DNA of 64,000 nt from Patulibacter sp052039575 (GTDB lineage: Bacteria; Actinomycetota; Thermoleophilia; Solirubrobacterales; Solirubrobacteraceae). The translations under genes and the position numbers were made by a program. Of the stretch, positions 7,482 through 14,511 are shown in pieces; within the stretch, counting starts at the first letter, position 1; the number at the start of each line of letters is the position of its first letter. Location: NCBI GenBank assembly GCA_052039575.1, contig JBQGEK010000025.1, positions 1 to 64,000 on the forward strand. The letters are read 5' to 3'. The notes under the pieces were generated by a model. That model ran no database searches and was not told the origin of the DNA. It was given only the letters and a program-made list of their open reading frames with translations.

Positions 7482-9044
7482 ATGTCCGAGAGCACGGAGA
7501 AGAAGGCCGCCCGGCCCACGCCGGCGATCGTCCTGGTCGGTTTCATGGGAGCCGGCAAGACGACCGGCGCCCGGATGATCGCCAACGTCCTCCGCGAGCG
7601 GATGGTCGATACCGACAAGCGAATCGAGCAGGAGATCGGGACGACGATTCCCGACTACTTCCGCGAGCACGGCGAGCCGGCGTTCCGGGCGATCGAGGAG
7701 CAGATCACGCTCGAGCTGCTGGATCAGGCGGACGGTGGCGTCATCGCGCTCGGCGGGGGGACGCTGCAGTCGGAGAAGGTCCGTGTGGCCCTGCAGCGCC
7801 ACACCGTGGTCTGGCTGCACGTCAGTCTCGAGACGGCGTGGCGCCGGGCCAAGCGCTCCGACCGGCCGTTGGCCCGCGACCGCGACAGCTTCGCGGCGCT
7901 GTTCCAGGAACGGGCCGACGTCTACGAGCGGATCGCCGACGTCGTTCTGCCCGAGGTCGACCGCCAGCTGCTGACGTCGGCGGTCGCCGTGATCCGCCAG
8001 GTGCCCGACGCCAAGGGCGCGACGCTGCTCTGGGCCCACGCGCCGTCCGGCGGCTACCCGGTCTGGATCCGCCCGGGGCTGCTGCGCGACCTGCCGCCGT
8101 GGCCGCTGCCCGAGGGCTCGCGACGGATCGGCGTGACCGACGACCAGGTCGCCGAGCACTACGCGGGCCGCGTGCCCGAGCTGTCGGCGCTGGTCGAGTT
8201 TCCGGCCGGTGAGGCGTACAAGACGCTGGAGACCTGCGAGCGCGTCTGGTCGGCCCTGGTCGAGCAGGGCGCGACCCGCTCCGACCACGTGGTCGCGATC
8301 GGGGGAGGCGTCGTCGGGGACCTGGCCGGCTTCGTCGCGGCCACCTTCCAGCGGGGCATTCCCGTGGTCCAGGTGCCGACCACCCTGGTCGCCCAGGTCG
8401 ACAGCGCCTACGGCGGGAAGACCGGGGTCGACCTGCCGGCCGCGAAGAACTACGTCGGCGCCTACCACCAGCCGGCCGCGGTGATGGTCGACCCCGACAC
8501 GCTCGAGACGCTGCCGCAGCCGGAGCTCGCCGCGGGCTACGCCGAGGTCGTCAAGACCGCGCTGATCGCCGGCGGCCCGCTCTGGGATCACGTGTCGTCC
8601 GGCGCACCGGTCGATTCGCAGACGATCGTCCGCTGCGCCCGAACCAAGCTGCAGGTCGTCGCCGACGACGAGCGCGACGGGGGCCGGCGCCAGGTGCTCA
8701 ACCTCGGCCACACGATCGGGCACGCGATCGAGACGGTCACCGACTATCGACGCTACCGCCATGGTGAGGCCGTCGGTCTCGGTCTCCTGGCCGCGCTGCA
8801 GCTGTCGGGGCAGGACGCGCTTCGCCAGCAGGTCAGCGGGCTGCTGGAGGCCGTCGGCCTGCCGACGCGGATGGACGGCGCGATCGACGTCGACGCGGTG
8901 CACGAGGCGACCACGCGCGACAAGAAGCGGCTGGGGTCCAAGCCGGTGCCGTTCGTGATCGTGCGCGAGCCCGGCGACGTCCGCTACGGCCAGCAGATGG
9001 CCAACCGCGACGTCCGGGCCGCGATCGCGGCGCTCGCTCCCTGA
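7482..9044 (+). CDS. aroKB: shikimate kinase / 3-dehydroquinate synthase fusion
   Basis: A 520-residue bifunctional protein. Residues ~15-170 are shikimate kinase with P-loop GFMGAGKTT (20-28), IALGGGTLQ and the lid SDRPLARDRDSF. Residues ~185-515 are 3-dehydroquinate synthase: NAD-binding AIGGGVVGDLAGFVAATFQR, PTTLVAQVDSAYGGKTGVD, and zinc ligands in GYAEVVKTALI (Glu), LGHTIGHAIE (His) and HGEAVGLGLL (His). The two catalyse steps 5 and 2 of the shikimate pathway, so the fusion does not channel consecutive intermediates. No stop or frameshift separates the domains. The linker is short, about 15 residues. Confidence 0.96.
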   Translation: MSESTEKKAARPTPAIVLVGFMGAGKTTGARMIANVLRERMVDTDKRIEQEIGTTIPDYFREHGEPAFRAIEEQITLELLDQADGGVIALGGGTLQSEKVRVALQRHTVVWLHVSLETAWRRAKRSDRPLARDRDSFAALFQERADVYERIADVVLPEVDRQLLTSAVAVIRQVPDAKGATLLWAHAPSGGYPVWIRPGLLRDLPPWPLPEGSRRIGVTDDQVAEHYAGRVPELSALVEFPAGEAYKTLETCERVWSALVEQGATRSDHVVAIGGGVVGDLAGFVAATFQRGIPVVQVPTTLVAQVDSAYGGKTGVDLPAAKNYVGAYHQPAAVMVDPDTLETLPQPELAAGYAEVVKTALIAGGPLWDHVSSGAPVDSQTIVRCARTKLQVVADDERDGGRRQVLNLGHTIGHAIETVTDYRRYRHGEAVGLGLLAALQLSGQDALRQQVSGLLEAVGLPTRMDGAIDVDAVHEATTRDKKRLGSKPVPFVIVREPGDVRYGQQMANRDVRAAIAALAP

Positions 9045-9123
9045 GGCCGCGCGCCGGCACCGTTCGGGTGGCGTCCGGGCACGCGGGCACCGCTCGGCGG
9101 CGTCCGCGTGCGAGGATCCGGCG

Positions 9124-9783
9124 ATGCGTCGCTTCCGTGTCGCCGTGGTCCACGGCGTCAATCTCGATCAGCTCGGCCGTCGCAATCCGGAGCACTACGG
9201 AGGACTGACCTTCCGCGAGCTCGAGCGTCAAGTCGACGAGTGGGCCAAGGAGCTGGACCTGACGCCGCGCTTCTTCCAGACCAACCACGAGGGCGTGCTG
9301 GTCGAGTACCTGCACCGGACCGAGGGCCTGGTCGACGGGATCATCGTCAATCCGGGGGCGTGGACCCACTACTCGTGGGCGATCCGCGATGCGCTCGAGC
9401 TGGCCGGGGTGCCGGCCGTCGAGGTCCACCTGTCGAACATCCATGAGCGCGAGCAGTGGCGCCGTCACTCCGTGATCTCGGAGCTCTGCCTGACGACCGT
9501 CGCCGGGCGCGGTCCCGACGGCTACCGCGACGCCCTGACGAAGCTCCGTGAGCACCTGCTGACCGTCGAGCCCGCGAGGACGCCCCGCAGCGGGACGCCG
9601 ACCGAGGAGCACCTCGCCGGACCCGACACGCCGCGCGTCCACGACGAGCCGGACGAGTCACCGGGCGAGCGGCTCGACGACGACGCCCGCGTGTCCGAGG
9701 CGACGAGCGGGATCGACGTCCCCGACGTCGACTTTCCCGACGCGGGCGCGGCGGGTCCTGATGCTCCGGGGGCGGACCGATGA
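9124..9783 (+). CDS. aroQ: 3-dehydroquinate dehydratase, type II, with acidic C-terminal tail
   Basis: Catalyses dehydration of 3-dehydroquinate in the shikimate pathway. The type II core (residues 1-145) shows HGVNLDQLGRRNPEHYGG with the catalytic Tyr region, QTNHEGVLVEYLH, NPGAWTHYSWAIRDAL, and EVHLSNIHEREQWRRHSVIS with the catalytic His. Most family members stop near residue 145-150. This one continues for about 70 residues of Asp/Glu/Pro/Gly-rich, apparently disordered sequence to residue 219. Its TGA overlaps the ATG of the next gene (ATGA at 9780-9783), implying translational coupling to the M24 peptidase. Confidence 0.94.
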   Translation: MRRFRVAVVHGVNLDQLGRRNPEHYGGLTFRELERQVDEWAKELDLTPRFFQTNHEGVLVEYLHRTEGLVDGIIVNPGAWTHYSWAIRDALELAGVPAVEVHLSNIHEREQWRRHSVISELCLTTVAGRGPDGYRDALTKLREHLLTVEPARTPRSGTPTEEHLAGPDTPRVHDEPDESPGERLDDDARVSEATSGIDVPDVDFPDAGAAGPDAPGADR

Positions 9784-10901
9784 TCACTCCCGAGCTGGCC
9801 GCCGACCGCGGCAACCGACTGGCGGCGATCCTCGCCGAGCGTGATCTCGACGGGGTCGTGATCACGAACCTGCACGACATCCGCTGGCTGACCGGCTTCA
9901 CCGGCAGCAACGCCGTGGTGATCGTCGGCCGCGAGCAGCACGGAGACGAGGTCCGTGATCTGCGGCGCTTCGTCACCGACTTCCGCTACGTCGAGCAGGC
10001 CGCGTCCGAGGTCCCCGAGCCGTGGGAGCGGATCAACGGCGGCCGCGACCTCGGGGGCGCCGGGATCGCGCAGCATCTGCCGGCCGGTGCCAGGAAGGTC
10101 GGGTTCGACGACGGGGACCTGACCTTCGCCGCCCACCGCCGGCTGTCGAACGCCGCCGAGATCGGGCAGAAGCTCGTCCCGGTCGCGGGGATCGTCGCGG
10201 GGCTGCGGGCGGTCAAGGACGCGTCCGAGCTGGCCGCGATCCGCGCTGCGTCGGAGCTCGCCGACGCGGCGTTCGACGAGGTGATCCTGAACGGCCCGAT
10301 CGTGGGGCGGACCGAGCGCGAGATCGCGCTCGACCTGGAGATCGCGATGCGCCGACGCGGCGCCAGCGGCAACAGCTTCGACCCGATCGTCGCCTGCGGT
10401 CCGCACGGCGCGCTGCCGCACGCCTCGCCCCGTGACGTGGCGGTCCCCGCCGGGGTGCTGCTGACGGTCGACTGGGGATGCGTGCTCGACGGCTACTGCT
10501 CGGACTGCACGCGCACGGTCGGGACCGGCACCGTGTCCGACGCGGCCCGCGCGGTCTACGCCACCGTGCTCGACGCGCAGCAGCAGGCCCTGGCCGCAGT
10601 CCGGACCGGCGCCGACGCGCGTGCCGTCGACGCGGTCGCCCGCGATCTGATCGGCGCGGCCGGACACGGCGAGCACTTCGGCCACGGTCTCGGCCACGGA
10701 GTCGGGCTCGAGGTCCACGAGGCGCCGACCCTGGGGCCGCGATCGAGCGGTCCGCTGAAGACCGATCAGATCGTCACCGTCGAGCCGGGGATCTACGTGC
10801 CCGGGGAGCACGGTGTTCGGATCGAGGACCTGGTCGCGGTCAAGCCGGACGGCCCGGACGTCTTCACGACGATCACCAAGCAGCTGGTCGAGGTCTCCTA
10901 G
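9780..10901 (+). CDS. pepP: M24 family Xaa-Pro aminopeptidase/dipeptidase
   Basis: A 373-residue metallopeptidase of the Xaa-Pro type (PepP/PepQ). The N-terminal creatinase-like domain (1-135) begins with ITNLHDIRWLTGFTGSNA. The pita-bread catalytic domain has the five metal ligands: Asp in LTVDWGCVLDG, Asp in CSDCTRTVG, His in GHGLGHGVGLEVHEAP, Glu in TVEPGIYVPG and Glu in VRIEDLVAV. It releases N-terminal residues before proline. The position between aroQ and efp is common in Gram-positive bacteria. Which of PepP or PepQ fits better cannot be settled by eye. Confidence 0.9.
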   Translation: MITPELAADRGNRLAAILAERDLDGVVITNLHDIRWLTGFTGSNAVVIVGREQHGDEVRDLRRFVTDFRYVEQAASEVPEPWERINGGRDLGGAGIAQHLPAGARKVGFDDGDLTFAAHRRLSNAAEIGQKLVPVAGIVAGLRAVKDASELAAIRAASELADAAFDEVILNGPIVGRTEREIALDLEIAMRRRGASGNSFDPIVACGPHGALPHASPRDVAVPAGVLLTVDWGCVLDGYCSDCTRTVGTGTVSDAARAVYATVLDAQQQALAAVRTGADARAVDAVARDLIGAAGHGEHFGHGLGHGVGLEVHEAPTLGPRSSGPLKTDQIVTVEPGIYVPGEHGVRIEDLVAVKPDGPDVFTTITKQLVEVS

Positions 10902-10914
10902 CGGTTGCGGCGTT

Positions 10915-10963
10915 CGACCGGTCGAGGTTCGACACGTCCTACGTGCTCGACCTCGACCGGTCG
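10915..10963. terminator. long inverted repeat between convergent genes
   Basis: Arms 10915-10936 and 10942-10963 are 22 bases each. They pair over 14 consecutive bases at the base (CGACCGGTCGAGGT side), then have four mismatches, then four more pairs around a TCCTA loop. There is no U-tract. It lies just past both stop codons (10901 on plus, 10968 on minus), so a bidirectional terminator is the natural reading. Confidence 0.6.
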
Positions 10964-10967
10964 ATCG

Positions 10968-12236
10968 CTATCGCGTGCCGACGGCCGGTTCACCGGACGG
11001 CTCGACCGCCAACGTCGCCTCCACCACCGGCTCGGCCCGCGGTGGCCGCATCCGCGGCGCGACCACCGCGACCACCAGCGCCGCGAGGATCACCGCGGCA
11101 CCGACGATCCGGAACGCCGGCACCACGTCCCAGAACGTCGCGATCACACCGGCGACCAGCGCCGGCAGCGCCATCGACAGGTAGGCGACGACGAACAGCG
11201 CCGACATCACGGCGGCGCGGTGGGTGGTCGGGATCACCGTCGTCAGCGACCCGAGCGCTCCGAGGTACGTCGTGCCCCAGCCGACCCCGATCACCACGGC
11301 GCCGACCAGGAACAGCGGCCCGGAGGTCAGGGAGAGCGACACGAAGGCCACGAGCATCCCGGCGACGAGCACCGCGGCGCCGCTCGCCGTCAGGCGCCAC
11401 GGGTCGAAGCGCCCGGCGATCACCTGCGCGAAGGTGCCCGCCGTGCAGACCGCGACCACACCGAGACTGGCCACCACGCGGTCGCTGGTGTCGAGCTCGA
11501 TCGCGGTCAGTCGCGGACCGAGCGACAGGAACACGCTGCCGACCGACCACGACGCGAACACGCCGAGGCTCGAGAACAGGAACGCACCGCGGATCTCGCG
11601 CGGGACGTGGGGCCAGGCGGGCCGCAGGCGGAACCGCTCGCGGTGCTCGACCGGCTCCGGCATCAGCCAGACCCCGACCAGGACGACCGCGACGAGCACC
11701 AGCACGACCACGAACGGCAGCCGCAGTGGCCACGGACCGTGCTCGACGAGCACCGCGGCGACGAAGATCCCCACACCCATGCTGCCGGTGCTGACGGCGC
11801 CGTTGAGCCGCCCAGCGCGGATCAGGTCGCCGCGAGGGTGCAGGTCGAGCATCGCCGCCCCGGCGGCTCCGATCGCGGCGCCGGTCGACAGTCCCTGCAG
11901 CGCTCGCGCGGCGAACAGCCAGCTGGTTCCGTCTGCGACCACGAACAGCCCGAGCGCCACCAGCAGCACCGCGAGCGACGCCAACATCGTCGGCCGCCGC
12001 CCGATCGTGTCCGAGATCCGGCCCACGGCGACGAGCGCCACCAGCACGCTCAGGCCGTAGGTCGAGAAGATCGCCGTCAGTACGAAGGGGGAGAAGCCCC
12101 AGGTCTCGCGGTAGCTGTCGTAGAGCGCGGTCGGGGCGCACGACGCGAACAGCGACAACCCGATCACCGCGGCGGCGATCCAGTAGCCCGCCGTTCCCGA
12201 GAGTCGTGGGCGCCCGGTCGTCGAGGGCGGGTTCAC
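10968..12236 (-). CDS. major facilitator superfamily transporter
   Basis: A 12-helix MFS permease (422 residues from GTG 12236). Motif A, the cytoplasmic loop 2-3 signature, is present as GRISDTIGRRPTM. The first helix begins at YWIAAAVIGLSLFASCAP and a central cytoplasmic loop contains RERFRLRPAWPHVPRE. It is probably a proton-coupled drug or metabolite exporter of the DHA1 type; the substrate is unknown. A start at 12287 is also open but would add a basic 17-residue leader unlike other MFS N-termini. It is transcribed divergently from efp. Confidence 0.82.
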   Translation of the reverse strand: MNPPSTTGRPRLSGTAGYWIAAAVIGLSLFASCAPTALYDSYRETWGFSPFVLTAIFSTYGLSVLVALVAVGRISDTIGRRPTMLASLAVLLVALGLFVVADGTSWLFAARALQGLSTGAAIGAAGAAMLDLHPRGDLIRAGRLNGAVSTGSMGVGIFVAAVLVEHGPWPLRLPFVVVLVLVAVVLVGVWLMPEPVEHRERFRLRPAWPHVPREIRGAFLFSSLGVFASWSVGSVFLSLGPRLTAIELDTSDRVVASLGVVAVCTAGTFAQVIAGRFDPWRLTASGAAVLVAGMLVAFVSLSLTSGPLFLVGAVVIGVGWGTTYLGALGSLTTVIPTTHRAAVMSALFVVAYLSMALPALVAGVIATFWDVVPAFRIVGAAVILAALVVAVVAPRMRPPRAEPVVEATLAVEPSGEPAVGTR

Positions 12237-12348
12237 GGGCGGGATCCGGCGAGCACGGTGCTGTCGATCGTGGCACAGCGGCCGCACGGGCTCGGTACCG
12301 CCGCAAGCCGGGCCGCAGGAGGTTTCGACGGATCGCCGCGGCCGGCCT

Positions 12349-12354
12349 TACACT
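12349..12354 (+). promoter_or_regulatory. putative -10 element of efp, near-leaderless
   Basis: TACACT, 11 bases before ATG 12366. TTCGAC at 12325-12330, 18 bases further upstream, could serve as a -35. Confidence 0.45.
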
Positions 12355-12365
12355 TCCGGACGCGC

Positions 12366-12926
12366 ATGATTTCCACGAACCAGCTGAAGAACGGCAACCA
12401 CATCGAGGTCGACGGGGTGGTCTTCAAGGTCCTCGAGACCCAGCACGTGAAGCCGGGCAAGGGCGCCGCGTTCGTGCGCAGCAAGCTGCGGCGCGCCAGC
12501 GACGGCAACGTGATCGAGAAGACGTTCCGCGCCGGCGAGAAGTTCCGGCCCGTCCACACCGAGGCCCGTTCGATGCAGTACCTCTACGAGGACGGCACCG
12601 ACGCGCACTTCATGGACGCCGAGTCGTTCGAGCAGCTGGCGATCCCGGTCGAGAAGGTCCGGTCGGCGCTGCGCTTCATCCTGGCCAACGACACGGTCCA
12701 GATCCTCTTCATCGACGAGCAGCCCGCCGACGTCCAGCTGCCCGCGTCGGTCGAGTTGACGGTCTCGCACACCGAGCCCGGCCTCAAGGGCGACACCGCG
12801 TCCGGCGGCGGCGACAAGCCCGCCACGCTCGAGACCGGTGCCGAGATCCGCGTGCCGCTGTTCATCAACGTGGGGGAGCGGGTCAAGGTGCAGACCGAGA
12901 CCGGCGCCTACATGTCCCGGGCCTGA
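12366..12926 (+). CDS. efp: translation elongation factor P
   Basis: Binds between the P and E sites of the ribosome and rescues stalling at polyproline. The protein has 186 residues, exactly the usual size. The KOW-like domain I carries the tip loop HVKPGKGAAFVRSK, with Lys32 at the position that is lysylated or otherwise modified in other bacteria. Domains II and III follow; domain III contains GAEIRVPLFINVGERVKV, the family signature region. No EpmA/EpmB/YmfI-type modifying enzyme is in the window. nusB follows after 31 bases with its own TAGCCT hexamer. Confidence 0.97.
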   Translation: MISTNQLKNGNHIEVDGVVFKVLETQHVKPGKGAAFVRSKLRRASDGNVIEKTFRAGEKFRPVHTEARSMQYLYEDGTDAHFMDAESFEQLAIPVEKVRSALRFILANDTVQILFIDEQPADVQLPASVELTVSHTEPGLKGDTASGGGDKPATLETGAEIRVPLFINVGERVKVQTETGAYMSRA

Positions 12927-12941
12927 CCGGTCCGAGGCACG

Positions 12942-12947
12942 TAGCCT
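12942..12947 (+). promoter_or_regulatory. putative -10 element of nusB
   Basis: TAGCCT, ten bases before ATG 12958. Confidence 0.35.
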
Positions 12948-12957
12948 TCCCCCGCGC

Positions 12958-13362
12958 ATGTCCCGCAGGAGCGAGCAACGGCGAGCCGCCGTCTTCACCG
13001 TCTACCAGCACGACCTGACCGGTCGACCGCTGCACGAGCTGTTCGAGCGCGACGCCGCGATGTTCACGCGCTCGCTCGCACACGCCACCACCGACTTCCA
13101 GGACGAGTTCGACGCGTTGATCGGCAAGTACTCGAAGGGCTGGACGATCGACCGGATCGCCCCGCTCGAGCGCTCGATCATGCGCGTCGCGCTGCTCGAG
13201 ATGCTGCACCCCGAAGCGGTTCCCGGGGACAAGCCGATCCCCGCCGAGGGCGCGATCTCGGAAGCCGTCGACACCGCCAAGAAGTTCTGCTCCGCCGAAG
13301 CGCCGAAGTTCGTCAACGGCATCCTCTCGGCGATCTTGCGCGAGCAAAGCGCCGCGGCGTGA
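12958..13362 (+). CDS. nusB: transcription antitermination factor NusB
   Basis: A 134-residue all-helical RNA-binding protein that, with NusE (ribosomal protein S10), binds boxA in rRNA leaders for antitermination. The N-terminal SRRSEQRRAAVFTVYQHDL, the central GWTIDRIAPLERSIMRVAL and the C-terminal AKKFCSAEAPKFVNGIL are characteristic. The protein is at the short end of the family. It begins a run nusB-xseB-ispA-dxs-tlyA-nadK-recN that resembles the order in Bacillus (nusB-folD-xseA-xseB-ispA-dxs-tlyA-ahrC-recN) with folD, xseA and the arginine repressor gene missing. Confidence 0.95.
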   Translation: MSRRSEQRRAAVFTVYQHDLTGRPLHELFERDAAMFTRSLAHATTDFQDEFDALIGKYSKGWTIDRIAPLERSIMRVALLEMLHPEAVPGDKPIPAEGAISEAVDTAKKFCSAEAPKFVNGILSAILREQSAAA

Positions 13363-13402
13363 GCCCTGCGCCCGGCGCCGACCGATCCTGCACACTGAAG
13401 GG

Positions 13403-13594
13403 GTGGCAGACGTGGCTCCCGCCCGGGACTTCCAGATCCAGATCGCTCGCCTCGAGCACGCGCTCGGACGCGTCTCGGACGCGGCGACGTCCGACGACGA
13501 GCTGGTGAGCGCAGCCGAGCAGCTGGCGCAGTCGGCGTCGGACGCCGACGCCGCGCTGGACCGCGTGCTGCGCGACGCGGGCGGTCAGCGATGA
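13403..13594 (+). CDS. xseB: putative exodeoxyribonuclease VII small subunit
   Basis: A 63-residue helical protein. The identification rests on position, directly upstream of ispA in the nusB-to-dxs run where xseB normally lies, and on a weak pattern: a FQIQIARLEHAL start, an internal break with Asp/Glu, then a second helix ending DAALDRVLRDA. That resembles the two-helix hairpin of XseB. The usual GELPLEESL segment is not clear and the protein is short, so this is tentative. xseA is not nearby. It starts at GTG 13403 and its TGA overlaps the ispA ATG (ATGA at 13591-13594). Confidence 0.5.
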   Translation: MADVAPARDFQIQIARLEHALGRVSDAATSDDELVSAAEQLAQSASDADAALDRVLRDAGGQR

Positions 13595-14508
13595 CCGCCG
13601 GCTACCCGGACGACCTCCGCCAGATCGTCGACGACTACCTGCAGGGCCTGCGGTTCCCGGCCCGCAGCGCCGGGGTCTCGGGCCTCGAGGACGCCATGCG
13701 CTACTCGCTGCTCGCGGGCGGCAAGCGGATTCGCCCGGTGCTCGCGCTCGCGACCGCCCGCGCGGTCGATCTCGAGCAGGCACAGGCGCTGCCGCTGGCC
13801 GCGTCGATCGAGCTGATCCACACCTACTCGCTGATCCACGACGACCTGCCGGCGATGGACGACGACGACCTGCGTCGCGGCCGTCCGACCTGCCACGTGG
13901 CCTACGGGGAGGACGTCGCGATCCTCGCCGGTGACGCGCTCTACGCGGAGGCGTTCCACCTGCTGCTGCGACGAGACGGCGACGAGCGGGACCCGCTGCC
14001 CGCGGAGCGTCTGCTCGCCGCCGCTGCCGAGCTGGCCGACGCGACTGGCGTCGACGGCATGGTCGGCGGGCAGTTCCTCGACGTCACGGCGGAGAAGGCC
14101 AGCGCCGCGGGCGACACGACGCCGACCGCGGACGACCTGCGGGTGCTGCACGAGCTGAAGACCGGTCGGTTGATCGGCGCGTCCGTCGGCTGCGTGCTCC
14201 AGCTGGCCGGGCTCGACGCGGAGCAGGCGCGTCCGCTCCGGGACTTCGCGGACCACTTGGGCGTGTTGTTCCAGATCGTCGTCGACATCCTCGACGTGAC
14301 CGGCTGCGACGCGGATCTGGGCAAGCCCAGCGGCAGCGACGAGCGACACGACAAGCGCACGTACGTGACCGAGTACGGTCTAGAGGGAGCGCAGCGGATG
14401 GCCGCCGCGCACCACGAGGCCGCCGAGGATGCCCTGCACGCCGCGGTGCCGTCGGGAGCAGACGACTTGCATACCCTCACCACCTTCATCCACACGAGGA
14501 CGAACTGA
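13591..14508 (+). CDS. ispA: polyprenyl diphosphate synthase (farnesyl/geranylgeranyl type)
   Basis: A trans-prenyltransferase of 305 residues that condenses isopentenyl diphosphate with allylic diphosphates. The first Asp-rich motif is intact (HDDLPAMDDDDLRRG, residues 83-97), and GGKRIRP near residue 43 is the diphosphate-binding segment. The second Asp-rich motif is unusual: FQIVVDILD (227-235) has Val231 where nearly all family members have the first Asp of DDxxD. The codon is a plain GTC with no sign of a frameshift. Downstream LGKPSGSDERHDKRTY is normal. The product chain length cannot be judged securely. It is coupled to xseB (ATGA) and followed by dxs after three bases. Confidence 0.9.
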   Translation: MTAGYPDDLRQIVDDYLQGLRFPARSAGVSGLEDAMRYSLLAGGKRIRPVLALATARAVDLEQAQALPLAASIELIHTYSLIHDDLPAMDDDDLRRGRPTCHVAYGEDVAILAGDALYAEAFHLLLRRDGDERDPLPAERLLAAAAELADATGVDGMVGGQFLDVTAEKASAAGDTTPTADDLRVLHELKTGRLIGASVGCVLQLAGLDAEQARPLRDFADHLGVLFQIVVDILDVTGCDADLGKPSGSDERHDKRTYVTEYGLEGAQRMAAAHHEAAEDALHAAVPSGADDLHTLTTFIHTRTN

Positions 14509-14511
14509 CCC

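Noticed and set aside
6189..9161. A 990-codon open frame antisense to aroC and aroKB
   Set aside because: It is a GC-rich shadow frame. The translation is Arg/Asp/Gly/Val low-complexity with no domain, while both sense proteins have full catalytic motifs.
10905..12365. Plus-strand frame running into efp that would give a 673-residue fusion
   Set aside because: The upstream part is antisense to the MFS gene and rich in His/Arg/Asp. EF-P is complete from ATG 12366 at its normal length.
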